In this document: piece by piece, positions 1-9,273 of the stretch
Position numbering within the stretch: position 1 is the stretch's first letter
How the letters are laid out: the number at the start of each line of letters is the position of its first letter
NCBI GenBank assembly: GCA_024274705.1
Contig: JAJSAL010000104.1
Coordinates: 1 to 47,279, forward strand
Origin: Spirochaetota bacterium
GTDB taxonomy: Bacteria > Spirochaetota > Spirochaetia > SPDA01 > JAJSAL01
Direction of reading: 5' to 3'
Length of the DNA: 47,279 nt
Made by a program: the position numbers and the translations under genes
The notes under the pieces: model-generated
What the model saw: only the letters and a program-made list of their open reading frames with translations
Databases searched by the model: none
What the model was told of the DNA's origin: nothing

Positions 1-86
1 ACACCAGCCTGTATACTTTGCCAAGGAAAATTTGGTTCCAGGGTTATAGTAGGATCGTTACGTCCACTTTATCAACTTCATCAATT

Positions 87-452
87 CTACGGGTCCGGAA
101 GGGTTACGTTGTAGTTGAGTTTCGTGGTAAACCGGAGGTCCACAGTATTGATGTTGTAGAATCCCTCTTCACCGGCAAAAACAACTTTTATCTGCATTAT
201 TTCCCGCTGGATTTCTTCAATCGTCACTGAACCACCAGGTTCAATTACAGAAGATATCCGGTTTTCTCCCCATTCGGTGATTTCACTTTCAGCTTCCCCC
301 TCAGCCAGATACACTTCGGTAACCGGGTAGTCAGAGTTATTATTCAGCTGAACCCTGGCGGTTCTATACTGTGCAGCACAGGAGGTAAGAAGGCCGAAAA
401 GTATACAAACGAAAAAAAAGATGCGGAGCGAAGTCCGCATCTTTTGAGTCAT
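87..452 (-). CDS. Small putative lipoprotein, last gene of the envelope operon
   Basis: Protein of about 121 residues, function not recognised. The N-terminus is basic, then hydrophobic (FFFVCILFGLLTSC) and ends in a lipobox LLTSC, so export and lipidation are expected. The mature part is short and polar, with no domain I know. I chose the ATG at 452 because AGGAG lies 6 bases upstream. An earlier TTG at 467 and ATG at 464 overlap the stop of the giant lipoprotein gene upstream, and an ATG at 440 is also possible. The gene follows the 1,863-residue lipoprotein directly, which suggests a shared job at the cell surface. Its signal-peptide codons also form an intrinsic terminator (412-445), so expression may need read-through. 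Confidence 0.7.
   Translation of the reverse strand: MTQKMRTSLRIFFFVCILFGLLTSCAAQYRTARVQLNNNSDYPVTEVYLAEGEAESEITEWGENRISSVIEPGGSVTIEEIQREIMQIKVVFAGEEGFYNINTVDLRFTTKLNYNVTLPDP
412..445 (-). terminator. Intrinsic terminator inside the signal-peptide codons of the small lipoprotein gene
   Basis: On the minus strand a perfect 12-bp stem (AAAAGATGCGGA pairing with TCCGCATCTTTT) closes a 6-base loop and runs into eight consecutive T residues. This is a textbook Rho-independent terminator for the operon coming from 8.3 kb. It lies after the start codon of the downstream lipoprotein gene (87-452), so the same bases encode the start of its signal peptide. Confidence 0.8.
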
Positions 453-463
453 TCGCTCCTGCA

Positions 464-3400
464 TCAATAATTATCCATCCGGGCTATCAGGTTGATGAAG
501 TACACCTTCCCTGTATAGGGCCTGTCCGTAAGTGTCGGAAACCCGAACTGCATGAATCTACCCTGCTGCACCACCGGAAAGTAATGGGGATTTGAAGAAT
601 ACGAGTCTTTCCCTAATAAGTAGCCATAGACAGGATTGGTATCCGTAGAACGGTATACTGAATACCGCTTGGTATACGGGTCCGTCGGATCAGCGAGGTT
701 GGTATAACTTATCTGTACCTGAGTATCATGGGTAGGTGTTGTACCGCCGACGAACACCGTACTCGTGAGGGGATACGACCACACATTACTAGTCGTTGTC
801 CACTGGTACATGAGAACACCTGTCTCACTTATAGCACCACCGTTGGCATACCCTATATCCACAGGGTACTGGCTGTAGAAATTCAAACCGGTCGTTGCAT
901 ATCCCCACCCCGCCCATGAAAGGTTCGCCCGGTACAGGAACAGGGCTCCGCCGTATCCCATGGCTACGATACCTGACTTGCCGTACGTGGTTGACGGGAG
1001 ACTGGAGTTCAAATTGTAGCTTCTATGCAGAATATTACGCGCCCGGGTTGGATACGAATAAGCGAGGGTCGCACTGGGAGTTATGATAACCGGGTCACCG
1101 TAAATGATATACCTGTCGTCAGACTCATACCATGAGTTGCTGATAAGGTTCTCCGGCATAAGGGTAACCTTCCACACAGGCATGGTTCCGGATATGTAGG
1201 AAGGATACCCCGCAGGAAAATCCGAATCTTCGAGAAGTGTTTTAATACTGTTCGCCAGTGCTGTATCCGTCGTGTCGGCATCATCGTAAATCACCGTTAT
1301 ATCCGATGAGAAGCCGACGGCATAGGCGCTGTAATTGGTATAATCACCGACATCAGGGTTGTACACCCGTACAAAAACATAGTAGAGCACACCCTGTCCC
1401 ATACCGGTCATGGTGTATTCCGTCGGGAACGTTGTACTACCCTTGAAAATTTTAGAACCTCCTGCGGAAGTGGCATAATAGATATAATACGTATTCGAAG
1501 ATCCCGTTTCAGAGGCGTAGCTGTCATAATAGAGATGAATGGTGCCTCCCGTGTACTCCCCTTTTGTTGCGTATTGCACAACCGGTGTTCCATAGAATAT
1601 GGAATCAGCCGAGGAAACTACATTTCCTGCGTAATCCTTGTACTCTACAAAAACTTTTTTCGCTCCATTCCCCGAAGAGAGAGTCCAGGACCGCGTCGTT
1701 GAATACGTATTCCAGGCGGACCAGGAGCCGGATACGCCGTTTTTCATGCGCATGTAGTTAGCTCCGGAAACATTACTGTAAATCGTAACGGACGTACTTG
1801 TTGATGTAACCGCATTGTTGGCGATATTGAAATAAACAACAGAAGGATCTGTTTCATCCAGATATATCAAGTCGCTCACCTCGGTGGAATAGTTGCCGGC
1901 GGCATCTTTCAACTGGACATACACGTACTTGTATCCATCACCAACCGGAACCGTCCAGCTCTTGGTACCCGCAATACTATACCAGCCTGTGTAGCTGCCG
2001 CCGGAGTCCTTGAAACGCATATGGGTGGGATTATCGTTCCAGCTTATATTCAAGGTAACAGTTCTTGTAGTTGTGTAAGGGGGGTTATCACCGGTATTAA
2101 TGCCGTCATTGCTGTTGATAAAGTAACCGGTTATTCCCGGTAATACCGTGTCTATTGTTACACTATGAGAGCCCACGGAAGACCAGTTACCTGCCTGGTC
2201 CCGTTCACGGACCTCGAGAGTATAGGTATTGCCATCCGTCAATGCAGGCGTGTGGGTATACCCTGTTGCGGTTGTTTCAGCCGACCATGCAGTCCAGCCT
2301 GTTCCAGGATCGTAGAACCGGTACTGGTACTGTCGTATCCCATCTCCGGTACCGGGGGTCCAATACCAGGTAGGTGTTGTGTCGTTGGTGATGCCGGAAA
2401 CCGGGTAGCCGTCGTATACCGTGGGCGGGTCCGGAGCAACTAAATCCACGTTGATCGTTTTATTGCTTTCACGCCAGAAAGTATTGTATTTTTCCTGAAC
2501 GTACAATGTATGAGTGCCATGGCTCAAATCGCCTGCAGGAGTGAAGCTGGTTTGACTTGTATCCGCAGACCAGGCATCCAAATCGAGCCTATATTGATAC
2601 GTTGCTGTCGGATCCGCTCCTGCACCGGAGGTCCAGTCCCAGGTAGGCCTGGCATTGTTGGTCAGGCCGGGTGCTGTGATATACGGCGGCGTGATATTGG
2701 TAGTATCAACGTTGATAACCTGCTCTACGGCCACAGACCAGTTTCCAACGGCATCCTGTTCCTCGACACTCAACTTCAGCAGGTATTGTCCCTCCCCCTG
2801 GTCGGGCGCCGTAAACGTTGTAACACTGCCTGTGTATGGGTAGATAACGCCGTCTTTATCGGTAAAAGCATACCGGTAGTATCCCGTTCCTCCGTTGCCG
2901 CCTGATTCCCACACCCAGGTGGGGCTGGAATCAGGCGTTTCCGGCGGTGCGAACACGTCCGGAGCATTCGGGCCCAGAGTATCCCAGAGAAATGTGAAAT
3001 ACGCAACAGTCTCGTTTCCCGCATTGTCCGTAGCCGTCAACGTGATGTCGTAGGCGACTTCTACACCTGTTCCTGTCGCCTTCACCTCCGGATTGTAGGA
3101 AGCAGAGAAATCGTTATTATCGAATGTAACAGGGTCGGCGGGATTCACCTTGTCCCAGCGGACACTCTGGATACCGCTCCCGGGATTACTATTCGGATCA
3201 ACCGGATCGGAAACAGTGCCGTCTCCCCCGGTATAGTCGATAACCAGGGGAACAGCCGTATGGAACAGCTGCCCGTCATTGGTAATAACCGGTGAGAGGG
3301 TATCTATAAAAAAGTCCACATATTTTTCCGAAGATCTGTTTCCTGCATTATCCCAGGCGGTCACCCTCAGCCGGACCTCACCATCGTTCCCGCCGGCGCC

Positions 3401-6055
3401 GTTCGGGGGCGGCGCTGTAACCGTCGGATTATTCACCCGTTCGAAGTTAAAAGGTTCATACGTAGCAGGGTCTTCCCAGTCCAGAGAGGGATCATCCCAG
3501 TCCGGGATTGAAGAAGGGGGTCCGGGGAAAAAAATGTAAAAATCAGCTCCGGTCGAATCGGGCCACTCAACCCAGGGTTGTGCGGAATTCGTGTATCCTA
3601 TTCCTGTATTGGTTGAGTCCGTAATATATCCGGATTGATCATACACCATCATCAGTCCCAAATCTTCCGGCGGCAATGTATCCCAGATAAGCGGAATGGA
3701 GTTGAAATTGCTGTTTCCCGCATTATCGGTAACCGTTACTTTAAGCTCATAACTGCCGTCCGTGTCCGCCTCGACCCATGGAAGCGCTACCATCGCGTCA
3801 GGGGTTGTTCCGCCGGAATCTGAATAGAATGTAACAGTTCCCGGCCCGCTTTCCTTTTCCCACAGGTAGGAAGCAATTCCGCTGGGTATCTGGTAAGCAG
3901 CGGTCCCCGGATCAGGATCAATAAATATTCCACTTTGCTGACGGATACTGTTTACCTCTAGGATATCCCCCTCGGTAAAGGTGATAACCGGTTCTGTTAG
4001 GTCCAGGTTAACGACTTGGGAAAGCGTGGCGGAAACCCGGTCCACAAAATCCCGCACCTGGACATATATCTGGTGTTCTCCTTCTCCAGTCAAAGGGAAA
4101 CCGGTTACCAGGGGCGACCAGTCAGTTACATCCGGATTTGTCCAGTTACCGGTATAGTCTGTTTCTGAAACCCACATATCCTTCAAACCGCTGTGCTGGT
4201 CAAAAGCATCCAGGGTTATGTTTACCGTCTGACCCGGGTTATTTGAATAGCTGTACCCTGATCCTTCATCGATCACTACGTCACTGAGTGTGGGATCTGT
4301 CTGGTCCAGATTTATCTTGAGTCTGCCTGGAACGGTGGACACATTCGCCGCAGTATCCATGAACCGGTAAAAGATATATTTATCCCCTGATGCACCGGCG
4401 GAAGCGTCCAGAGTCCACTGAACAGTCTTGAAGACGGTATAGTCCATATAATCGGTGGATCCGTTGTTTGCGTTCTCCGTGTACGTCTCCCACACAGCCT
4501 GGTCCTCGAACATCGGCAGGGAACCGTCACTATCCCCCCATATCTTGACACCGTATACACTATTGAAATCGTCGGAAGCCTTGATTTGAAGCGTTACGTC
4601 GACAAGCCCCGTGGCATTTATATCCGGATTGGTAAGGTCTAAAACGATTTGACCTGCCGGTGGGGTCGTATCGAGAGCAAAGTCGGTACTGAAGACATAC
4701 GAATAGTCAGATCCCAGTTCATTCCCGGCAACATCGGTAACATCACTTCCAATGAACACCGTGTAGTTTGAATTCTGTTCAAGGGTTATCGAAAGGAACG
4801 TAACAGTGGTGTTCCCATCGCTGAAAGCAAACTGATCGGATATTTTAGTTAGTCCCTGAAGCAGATAAAAATTATTGATGGTAAATGTACTCGGGTTCAT
4901 TTCTTCTGCGAACACGACTTTTACGAGAGTGGTATTCTGGGGAACACTCTGCCCCGGGTTCGGAGAGGTATCATCCGGATCAGACAGGTCGGTGGTGTTC
5001 ACGTACACCGTCGGAGCAGTCAGATCCAGGGTGATTTCACTCGTACCAACGGCGGATACGTTACCAGCTACATCTGATATTTGTACTTCGAAAACCTGGG
5101 TTTCATCGGTACTGACGGTTAGAGCTACATCAGTAATGTGGACATTCCCATCCGTGAGGGTCTGCCAGTCCGGCCAGGCTTCTCCTGCAGTCCGCAGCCT
5201 GTAGCCGGCCGTACCGCTTCCTCCCTCCTGGTCTACACTAATGATGTCGATATCAACTACGCTTTCGCGGGTCCCGCTCTTCCCTCCATCCAGCAGGAAG
5301 GCAGACAACGCAGGCGGTGTTGTATCAAGACTGATGAATCCGGTTCCCGTATTGGTGGAAGAATTTCCTGAACCATCCTTGAGTTTTATATAAACGGTTT
5401 TTGGTCCATCTCCTTCTGTCAGCGTCCATGACAATGAACCCTGGAATGTCTGCCAGTTGGATTCAGAAAATGAATTACTGTTGGAAACATTCATCTGGGC
5501 AACACCGAAGTTGTCTTCTCCATCGATTGTCAGGGTAACCTCCCGGGAAGTCGTCCAGGTATCAGTACCGTTGATGATGACGTCGTTTATCACAGGAGCA
5601 ACTGTATCCCCATCGATACCGGTAGTAAAAGACCAGGTAAATATCTCAGAAATAGAGTTGCCGTCAGTATCGCGAATACCGTCGATGGTAACGGTATAGG
5701 TGGTACCCACAGAAAGGTTCGTACTGGGAGTAAACGTTATCGTGTCGTTCTCGACGTTCGCAACACCGGAAACGGGATCATCATTTGCGGCTGTAACGAA
5801 GAAAGTCGCCGATGTAACTGAAGCAGAATTGATTGGTTTTGAAAATGTAACGGATATCGTCTGAAGATTAATTGCAACATCCTGCTCGATGTTCAGGGGA
5901 TATATTGAGAGAATTTCCGGTGGAGTAACCGCAACGTCCACAGTCTGTTCGATTTCCGTAAGAAGCGGGTTCTTACACCCGAAAAATGCCGGTATGAGCA
6001 GCATGACAATTGAAATGGTGATCAGCAGCCGCCGTGCGGGTAATCGATTTCTCAT
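464..6055 (-). CDS. Giant surface lipoprotein with many Ig-like modules
   Basis: 1,863 residues. The N-terminus is a lipoprotein signal (MLLIPAFFGC, lipobox Cys at residue 27). Residues of about 43-145 match the Big_5 (SbsA Ig-like) pattern, with PPEILSIYPLN and VTFSKPI. About a dozen further modules follow, each opened by a motif such as DTTPP, DLTAP, DQTDP or WDTLPP and rich in W, Y, G and D; they look like bacterial Ig/fibronectin-like beta-sandwiches. The last 300 or so residues are different. They resemble, weakly, a ThuA/GATase-1-like fold, ending in FGFPTLTDRPYTGKVYFINL. The ATG follows an AGAGG element and lies 6 bases after the preceding stop, so the gene is coupled to the barrel/transglutaminase gene. 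An adhesin or cell-surface structural role is inferred from architecture only. Confidence 0.85.
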   Translation of the reverse strand: MRNRLPARRLLITISIVMLLIPAFFGCKNPLLTEIEQTVDVAVTPPEILSIYPLNIEQDVAINLQTISVTFSKPINSASVTSATFFVTAANDDPVSGVANVENDTITFTPSTNLSVGTTYTVTIDGIRDTDGNSISEIFTWSFTTGIDGDTVAPVINDVIINGTDTWTTSREVTLTIDGEDNFGVAQMNVSNSNSFSESNWQTFQGSLSWTLTEGDGPKTVYIKLKDGSGNSSTNTGTGFISLDTTPPALSAFLLDGGKSGTRESVVDIDIISVDQEGGSGTAGYRLRTAGEAWPDWQTLTDGNVHITDVALTVSTDETQVFEVQISDVAGNVSAVGTSEITLDLTAPTVYVNTTDLSDPDDTSPNPGQSVPQNTTLVKVVFAEEMNPSTFTINNFYLLQGLTKISDQFAFSDGNTTVTFLSITLEQNSNYTVFIGSDVTDVAGNELGSDYSYVFSTDFALDTTPPAGQIVLDLTNPDINATGLVDVTLQIKASDDFNSVYGVKIWGDSDGSLPMFEDQAVWETYTENANNGSTDYMDYTVFKTVQWTLDASAGASGDKYIFYRFMDTAANVSTVPGRLKINLDQTDPTLSDVVIDEGSGYSYSNNPGQTVNITLDAFDQHSGLKDMWVSETDYTGNWTNPDVTDWSPLVTGFPLTGEGEHQIYVQVRDFVDRVSATLSQVVNLDLTEPVITFTEGDILEVNSIRQQSGIFIDPDPGTAAYQIPSGIASYLWEKESGPGTVTFYSDSGGTTPDAMVALPWVEADTDGSYELKVTVTDNAGNSNFNSIPLIWDTLPPEDLGLMMVYDQSGYITDSTNTGIGYTNSAQPWVEWPDSTGADFYIFFPGPPSSIPDWDDPSLDWEDPATYEPFNFERVNNPTVTAPPPNGAGGNDGEVRLRVTAWDNAGNRSSEKYVDFFIDTLSPVITNDGQLFHTAVPLVIDYTGGDGTVSDPVDPNSNPGSGIQSVRWDKVNPADPVTFDNNDFSASYNPEVKATGTGVEVAYDITLTATDNAGNETVAYFTFLWDTLGPNAPDVFAPPETPDSSPTWVWESGGNGGTGYYRYAFTDKDGVIYPYTGSVTTFTAPDQGEGQYLLKLSVEEQDAVGNWSVAVEQVINVDTTNITPPYITAPGLTNNARPTWDWTSGAGADPTATYQYRLDLDAWSADTSQTSFTPAGDLSHGTHTLYVQEKYNTFWRESNKTINVDLVAPDPPTVYDGYPVSGITNDTTPTWYWTPGTGDGIRQYQYRFYDPGTGWTAWSAETTATGYTHTPALTDGNTYTLEVRERDQAGNWSSVGSHSVTIDTVLPGITGYFINSNDGINTGDNPPYTTTRTVTLNISWNDNPTHMRFKDSGGSYTGWYSIAGTKSWTVPVGDGYKYVYVQLKDAAGNYSTEVSDLIYLDETDPSVVYFNIANNAVTSTSTSVTIYSNVSGANYMRMKNGVSGSWSAWNTYSTTRSWTLSSGNGAKKVFVEYKDYAGNVVSSADSIFYGTPVVQYATKGEYTGGTIHLYYDSYASETGSSNTYYIYYATSAGGSKIFKGSTTFPTEYTMTGMGQGVLYYVFVRVYNPDVGDYTNYSAYAVGFSSDITVIYDDADTTDTALANSIKTLLEDSDFPAGYPSYISGTMPVWKVTLMPENLISNSWYESDDRYIIYGDPVIITPSATLAYSYPTRARNILHRSYNLNSSLPSTTYGKSGIVAMGYGGALFLYRANLSWAGWGYATTGLNFYSQYPVDIGYANGGAISETGVLMYQWTTTSNVWSYPLTSTVFVGGTTPTHDTQVQISYTNLADPTDPYTKRYSVYRSTDTNPVYGYLLGKDSYSSNPHYFPVVQQGRFMQFGFPTLTDRPYTGKVYFINLIARMDNY

Positions 6056-6061
6056 CCTCTT

Positions 6062-8203
6062 CTACTCCTCTTCATCTTCCCACAGGGTCTTGCCTTTGTC
6101 CTGGGCTGCAGCCGCCCTTCCCACGGTGGCGGATTCATTGACGATGTACGCGTACCGGGCGGCCATGTCGGCATTCTGAATTTTCAGGTTCCGGTAGTTG
6201 TTCTCCGCGTCATCGTACTTTTCCAGTTCATACTGTGTCCTGGCGAGTCCCGCCAGTACCTTCGGGTTATCCGGTTCCAGCTGCTTGGCCTTTTCATACC
6301 AGCTTAATGCCTGGTCCATATCCTCTCGTAAAAAATACACGTTACCCATGTTGACCATGGGAGCTGTGAACCGGGAATCCTTTGAAACCGCCGCAACAAA
6401 CTGTTCTTCCGCCTGGCTGTACAGACCATACCGGGCATAGAGGATACCAAACCGGTTACGAATCTTTGCCGAATCTCCTCTCTCGCTGAGCTGCTCGTTG
6501 TAGTAGTCCACCTTGGGTTGGATTTCCCGGTTGATGAACACTTCCAGGTTCTCCTTGTAACTGGCTATGATACTTTCCGTTGACGGGTAGACAAGGGAGA
6601 GTGCCCCCCCGGGCATGGCTACAGGACCGTAGGTATTCCAGGCTTCGTGGATCGGAAAGAAGCCGGTTACATTTTTTGCCGACGCTTCCCGCCACTGCTT
6701 CGCCCCGATCCTCCAGGCTTTGAGGTACCCTTCGGTAATAAGGGTCATTTCCACAGGCACCCAGGTCTTATCTTCTAAAAAGATGAGATTGTCCGTGTTG
6801 GTAAACTCTTTTTCCGCTTCCTTAGGTTCCATATCCAGGGAAAATGCCATAAAAATGTGGCCCGGCATGGTGATAAAGGTTGTCTCGATACCCACCGATT
6901 CCAGGAGAGAAGAGTATAGGATCGAGAGGTCATCACAGTCCCCTGCGCGGAAGGTGAGGCTCTGGGCGGGAAACTGGAGATAATCGATGACACTGGCATC
7001 CTGGGACTTATCCTGGTATGCCGATTGAGGATCGATCACATAATTCATACCGTACAGACGCAGGGTTTCAAATATCCCCATGGCGATGCGGAGATTCAGA
7101 TTGATGGGATTGTTTCCCTGCTCCCGGATCAGCCCCGCGGTATTCTTTGAAAAGATCAGGACCGTCGGATCTTTTGCCGTAACAAAGGATGCGGCTTTCC
7201 TGTCGTCGTCCCAGGTCATGGAATTACGGTCGAGGATTCTCAGTGTCTGGGGTACCGTATGGGTAAACCGCTTCCCCAGGTAGGTATACTCGGCAATAAT
7301 CTCCGCGGAAACTTTTGTGCTTTCCGTAAGCTGCAGCATGTTGTTGGTAAACAGGGCTTTAAGGTCCACCTCCTGACTTTCACCCCTTTTCAGGGAGGGA
7401 ATGATCGCGCTCAGCTTGGGCTGTTCCATGTACTGGTTGACATTGAAATACACTTCCACATCGGTTATCGAACTGTTCTCTTCATTTCTGACGGTTACCG
7501 ACCCTACGGGATTGTCGTCGTAGTATCCGTAGAACACCGGGAAAACCGGATCGAATTGAACATTTTCCACCTTCAGTTTCGACCTGCCCGAATTGCCGGC
7601 CATGTGAAAGACGGTGCCCACAGTCGCGAAAGCCCCCTGGTACAGGTCGGTAAAGGAATCACTTTCCTGATCGTATCCTAAGTAGTATTTATACCCCCCG
7701 CCGACAGAGAGGGTGAAATTCGGTGTAAAATCCCACATTACGTGGGTGGAACCGCCGAAATAGGGGTTGCTCCCCTTGCTGGTTTCGGTACTTTCCCCTG
7801 ACGCATCCTGGAAAAACCCGACATACCAGCCTAGCTCGGGACCCGCGAAAAAACTCATGATATTGCCGATGCGGAGGTTGATTCCGCCCCCCACTCCAAA
7901 AGAGAGAAGGGAGAGGGGGTCCGCCTGGGTCCTCTGGAGACCGTAATTGACCATCCCTTCGGAATAGATAATGGGAAACTCGGGAAAGATGTACTGAAGC
8001 CTTAACGAACCGGACCCGCCGATTTTATACATGGCATTGTCGGTGAAAAGAGAACTTTTCGAACCAATGGGAACTTCGATCCCCGGCCTCAGGTGGACGG
8101 AAAAGTTCGCCAGTCCCTGGGAGAACAATGGGGCTGAAAGAACTGCAGACATACATACGATTAATGCTGACAAACGGAATTTTTTTCCCCGGGGAATAGA
8201 CAT
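6062..8203 (-). CDS. Exported beta-barrel / transglutaminase-like / TPR protein
   Basis: 713 residues from the ATG at 8203, which has AAGGAG 7 bases upstream; an in-frame extension to 8302 lacks support. A Sec signal peptide (about 1-30, ending PLFSQG) leads into roughly 190 residues of alternating glycine/aromatic beta-strand pattern typical of an outer-membrane barrel. A middle region follows, then a transglutaminase-like core with AGDCDDLS (Cys about 423) and MPGHIFMAF (His about 449). The third triad position seems to be Glu in WVPVEMT rather than Asp. The last 170 or so residues are TPR repeats. It is the first gene of the operon with the giant lipoprotein. A role in envelope protein cross-linking or processing is possible but unproven. 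Confidence 0.8.
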   Translation of the reverse strand: MSIPRGKKFRLSALIVCMSAVLSAPLFSQGLANFSVHLRPGIEVPIGSKSSLFTDNAMYKIGGSGSLRLQYIFPEFPIIYSEGMVNYGLQRTQADPLSLLSFGVGGGINLRIGNIMSFFAGPELGWYVGFFQDASGESTETSKGSNPYFGGSTHVMWDFTPNFTLSVGGGYKYYLGYDQESDSFTDLYQGAFATVGTVFHMAGNSGRSKLKVENVQFDPVFPVFYGYYDDNPVGSVTVRNEENSSITDVEVYFNVNQYMEQPKLSAIIPSLKRGESQEVDLKALFTNNMLQLTESTKVSAEIIAEYTYLGKRFTHTVPQTLRILDRNSMTWDDDRKAASFVTAKDPTVLIFSKNTAGLIREQGNNPINLNLRIAMGIFETLRLYGMNYVIDPQSAYQDKSQDASVIDYLQFPAQSLTFRAGDCDDLSILYSSLLESVGIETTFITMPGHIFMAFSLDMEPKEAEKEFTNTDNLIFLEDKTWVPVEMTLITEGYLKAWRIGAKQWREASAKNVTGFFPIHEAWNTYGPVAMPGGALSLVYPSTESIIASYKENLEVFINREIQPKVDYYNEQLSERGDSAKIRNRFGILYARYGLYSQAEEQFVAAVSKDSRFTAPMVNMGNVYFLREDMDQALSWYEKAKQLEPDNPKVLAGLARTQYELEKYDDAENNYRNLKIQNADMAARYAYIVNESATVGRAAAAQDKGKTLWEDEEE

Positions 8204-8292
8204 GACCGGCTCCTTTTCTTCAATTAACTTGACCCACCTTCCTCCGCCAACCGGACAGAAAAAAATGAGTCTTTTACTCAGGATATTCCTAC

Positions 8293-8321
8293 AATATATC
8301 ACAAGGGGAAGTAGATTTCAA
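8293..8321 (-). promoter_or_regulatory. Promoter of the envelope operon
   Basis: Minus-strand -35 TTGAAA (8321-8316) and -10 TATATT (8298-8293) are separated by 17 bases, about 90 bases upstream of the barrel/transglutaminase start. The leader contains a small hairpin (TGAGT/ACTCA) followed by seven T residues, which could be a weak attenuator. Confidence 0.65.
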
Positions 8322-8339
8322 TATTGATCAGATATTTTG

Positions 8340-9269
8340 TCACGGTCCGGATACACCGCCGCGGGGAGGCTCTATTTCAAACACCACCGCATGCTTCCGA
8401 AACCCGGTCTGTTCCAGGTAGCGTGAAATGTTTACCGCGTCCCCGGCAAGTTCGATAAAGATTTTATCAACGTACCGTTCTTCCGCCTCTTCCAGATAAC
8501 GTGCCAGAAGTAGTTTTGCCAGGCCCAGTCCCCGGAAAGGGTATGCAACGTACACCTGATATATGCTGGAGAAGGTTCTCCCTTCCCATTCCGGGCATTC
8601 ACCATCCACACCCCAGATAAAACCTGCTGTTTCACCGCCGGGCGTTTCCGCAGTGTAGATAAAGTTGTGTTCCCCCCTGCGGATCTGGTGGTCCTTTCTC
8701 CGCATGCGGTACATCTCTTCGATGTAATCTTCCGGTTCTCCTTCGAACATATCATCAAATGCGGCCCTGTCCATGGACTGAAGGGCCGGAATGATCTCTT
8801 CCACAGCAGGCTGAATGATAAAATCGGAGAGGAGAAGATCGTCCACATCTTCCGGTTCAACCCCCAGCCGGTTCAACCCCATGCATTCGCAGGTAGCATC
8901 GTACCATTCGATGACTCTCTTTCTCATTTCCCTTTCTTTGCAGGTGAACCAGAGTCTCTCTATATCATCCCGTTCTTTCAGCACATCCTTGAACTTTCGG
9001 AACACTCCCCGTCCGCCGGCAAGGGCATCTTTCAGGAGCTCACGGTAGATAGGGTTTCGGAGGGTCCCTACGAACTTCTCCATCAGCTGGAAACCCTGGG
9101 CGGGTCCCCATTCAGGGATGACGGCATACCGGTCTTCCCGTAAATCCTGGATCACATCTCTTTTCAGCACCACCTTGCACTGCTCCAGATCGAAGATATA
9201 CTCTTCTCCCTGGTTTTCCATACCGAAAATAATGTTATCGATAATCTGTGAAGTGAGTTTGAAATCCAT
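8340..9269 (-). CDS. UPF0158 domain fused to a GNAT acetyltransferase
   Basis: 309 residues. The first 150 or so match the uncharacterised UPF0158 family (FDLEQCKVVLKRD, then RYAVIPEW and ERDDIERLWF). The C-terminal half is a GNAT fold: the acetyl-CoA loop is in VAYPFRGLGLAKLLLARYLE, followed by the usual LYLEQTGF-like end (SRYLEQTGFRKH). UPF0158 proteins have no established function, and GNAT enzymes transfer acetyl from acetyl-CoA to an amine. The gene starts 4 bases after proS stops, so the two are co-transcribed and probably translationally coupled. The acceptor cannot be deduced. Confidence 0.8.
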   Translation of the reverse strand: MDFKLTSQIIDNIIFGMENQGEEYIFDLEQCKVVLKRDVIQDLREDRYAVIPEWGPAQGFQLMEKFVGTLRNPIYRELLKDALAGGRGVFRKFKDVLKERDDIERLWFTCKEREMRKRVIEWYDATCECMGLNRLGVEPEDVDDLLLSDFIIQPAVEEIIPALQSMDRAAFDDMFEGEPEDYIEEMYRMRRKDHQIRRGEHNFIYTAETPGGETAGFIWGVDGECPEWEGRTFSSIYQVYVAYPFRGLGLAKLLLARYLEEAEERYVDKIFIELAGDAVNISRYLEQTGFRKHAVVFEIEPPRGGVSGP

Positions 9270-9273
9270 AACG

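Noticed and set aside
18..230. Small plus-strand open frame at the left edge
   Set aside because: It is antisense to the small lipoprotein gene and has no ribosome-binding site or recognisable domain.
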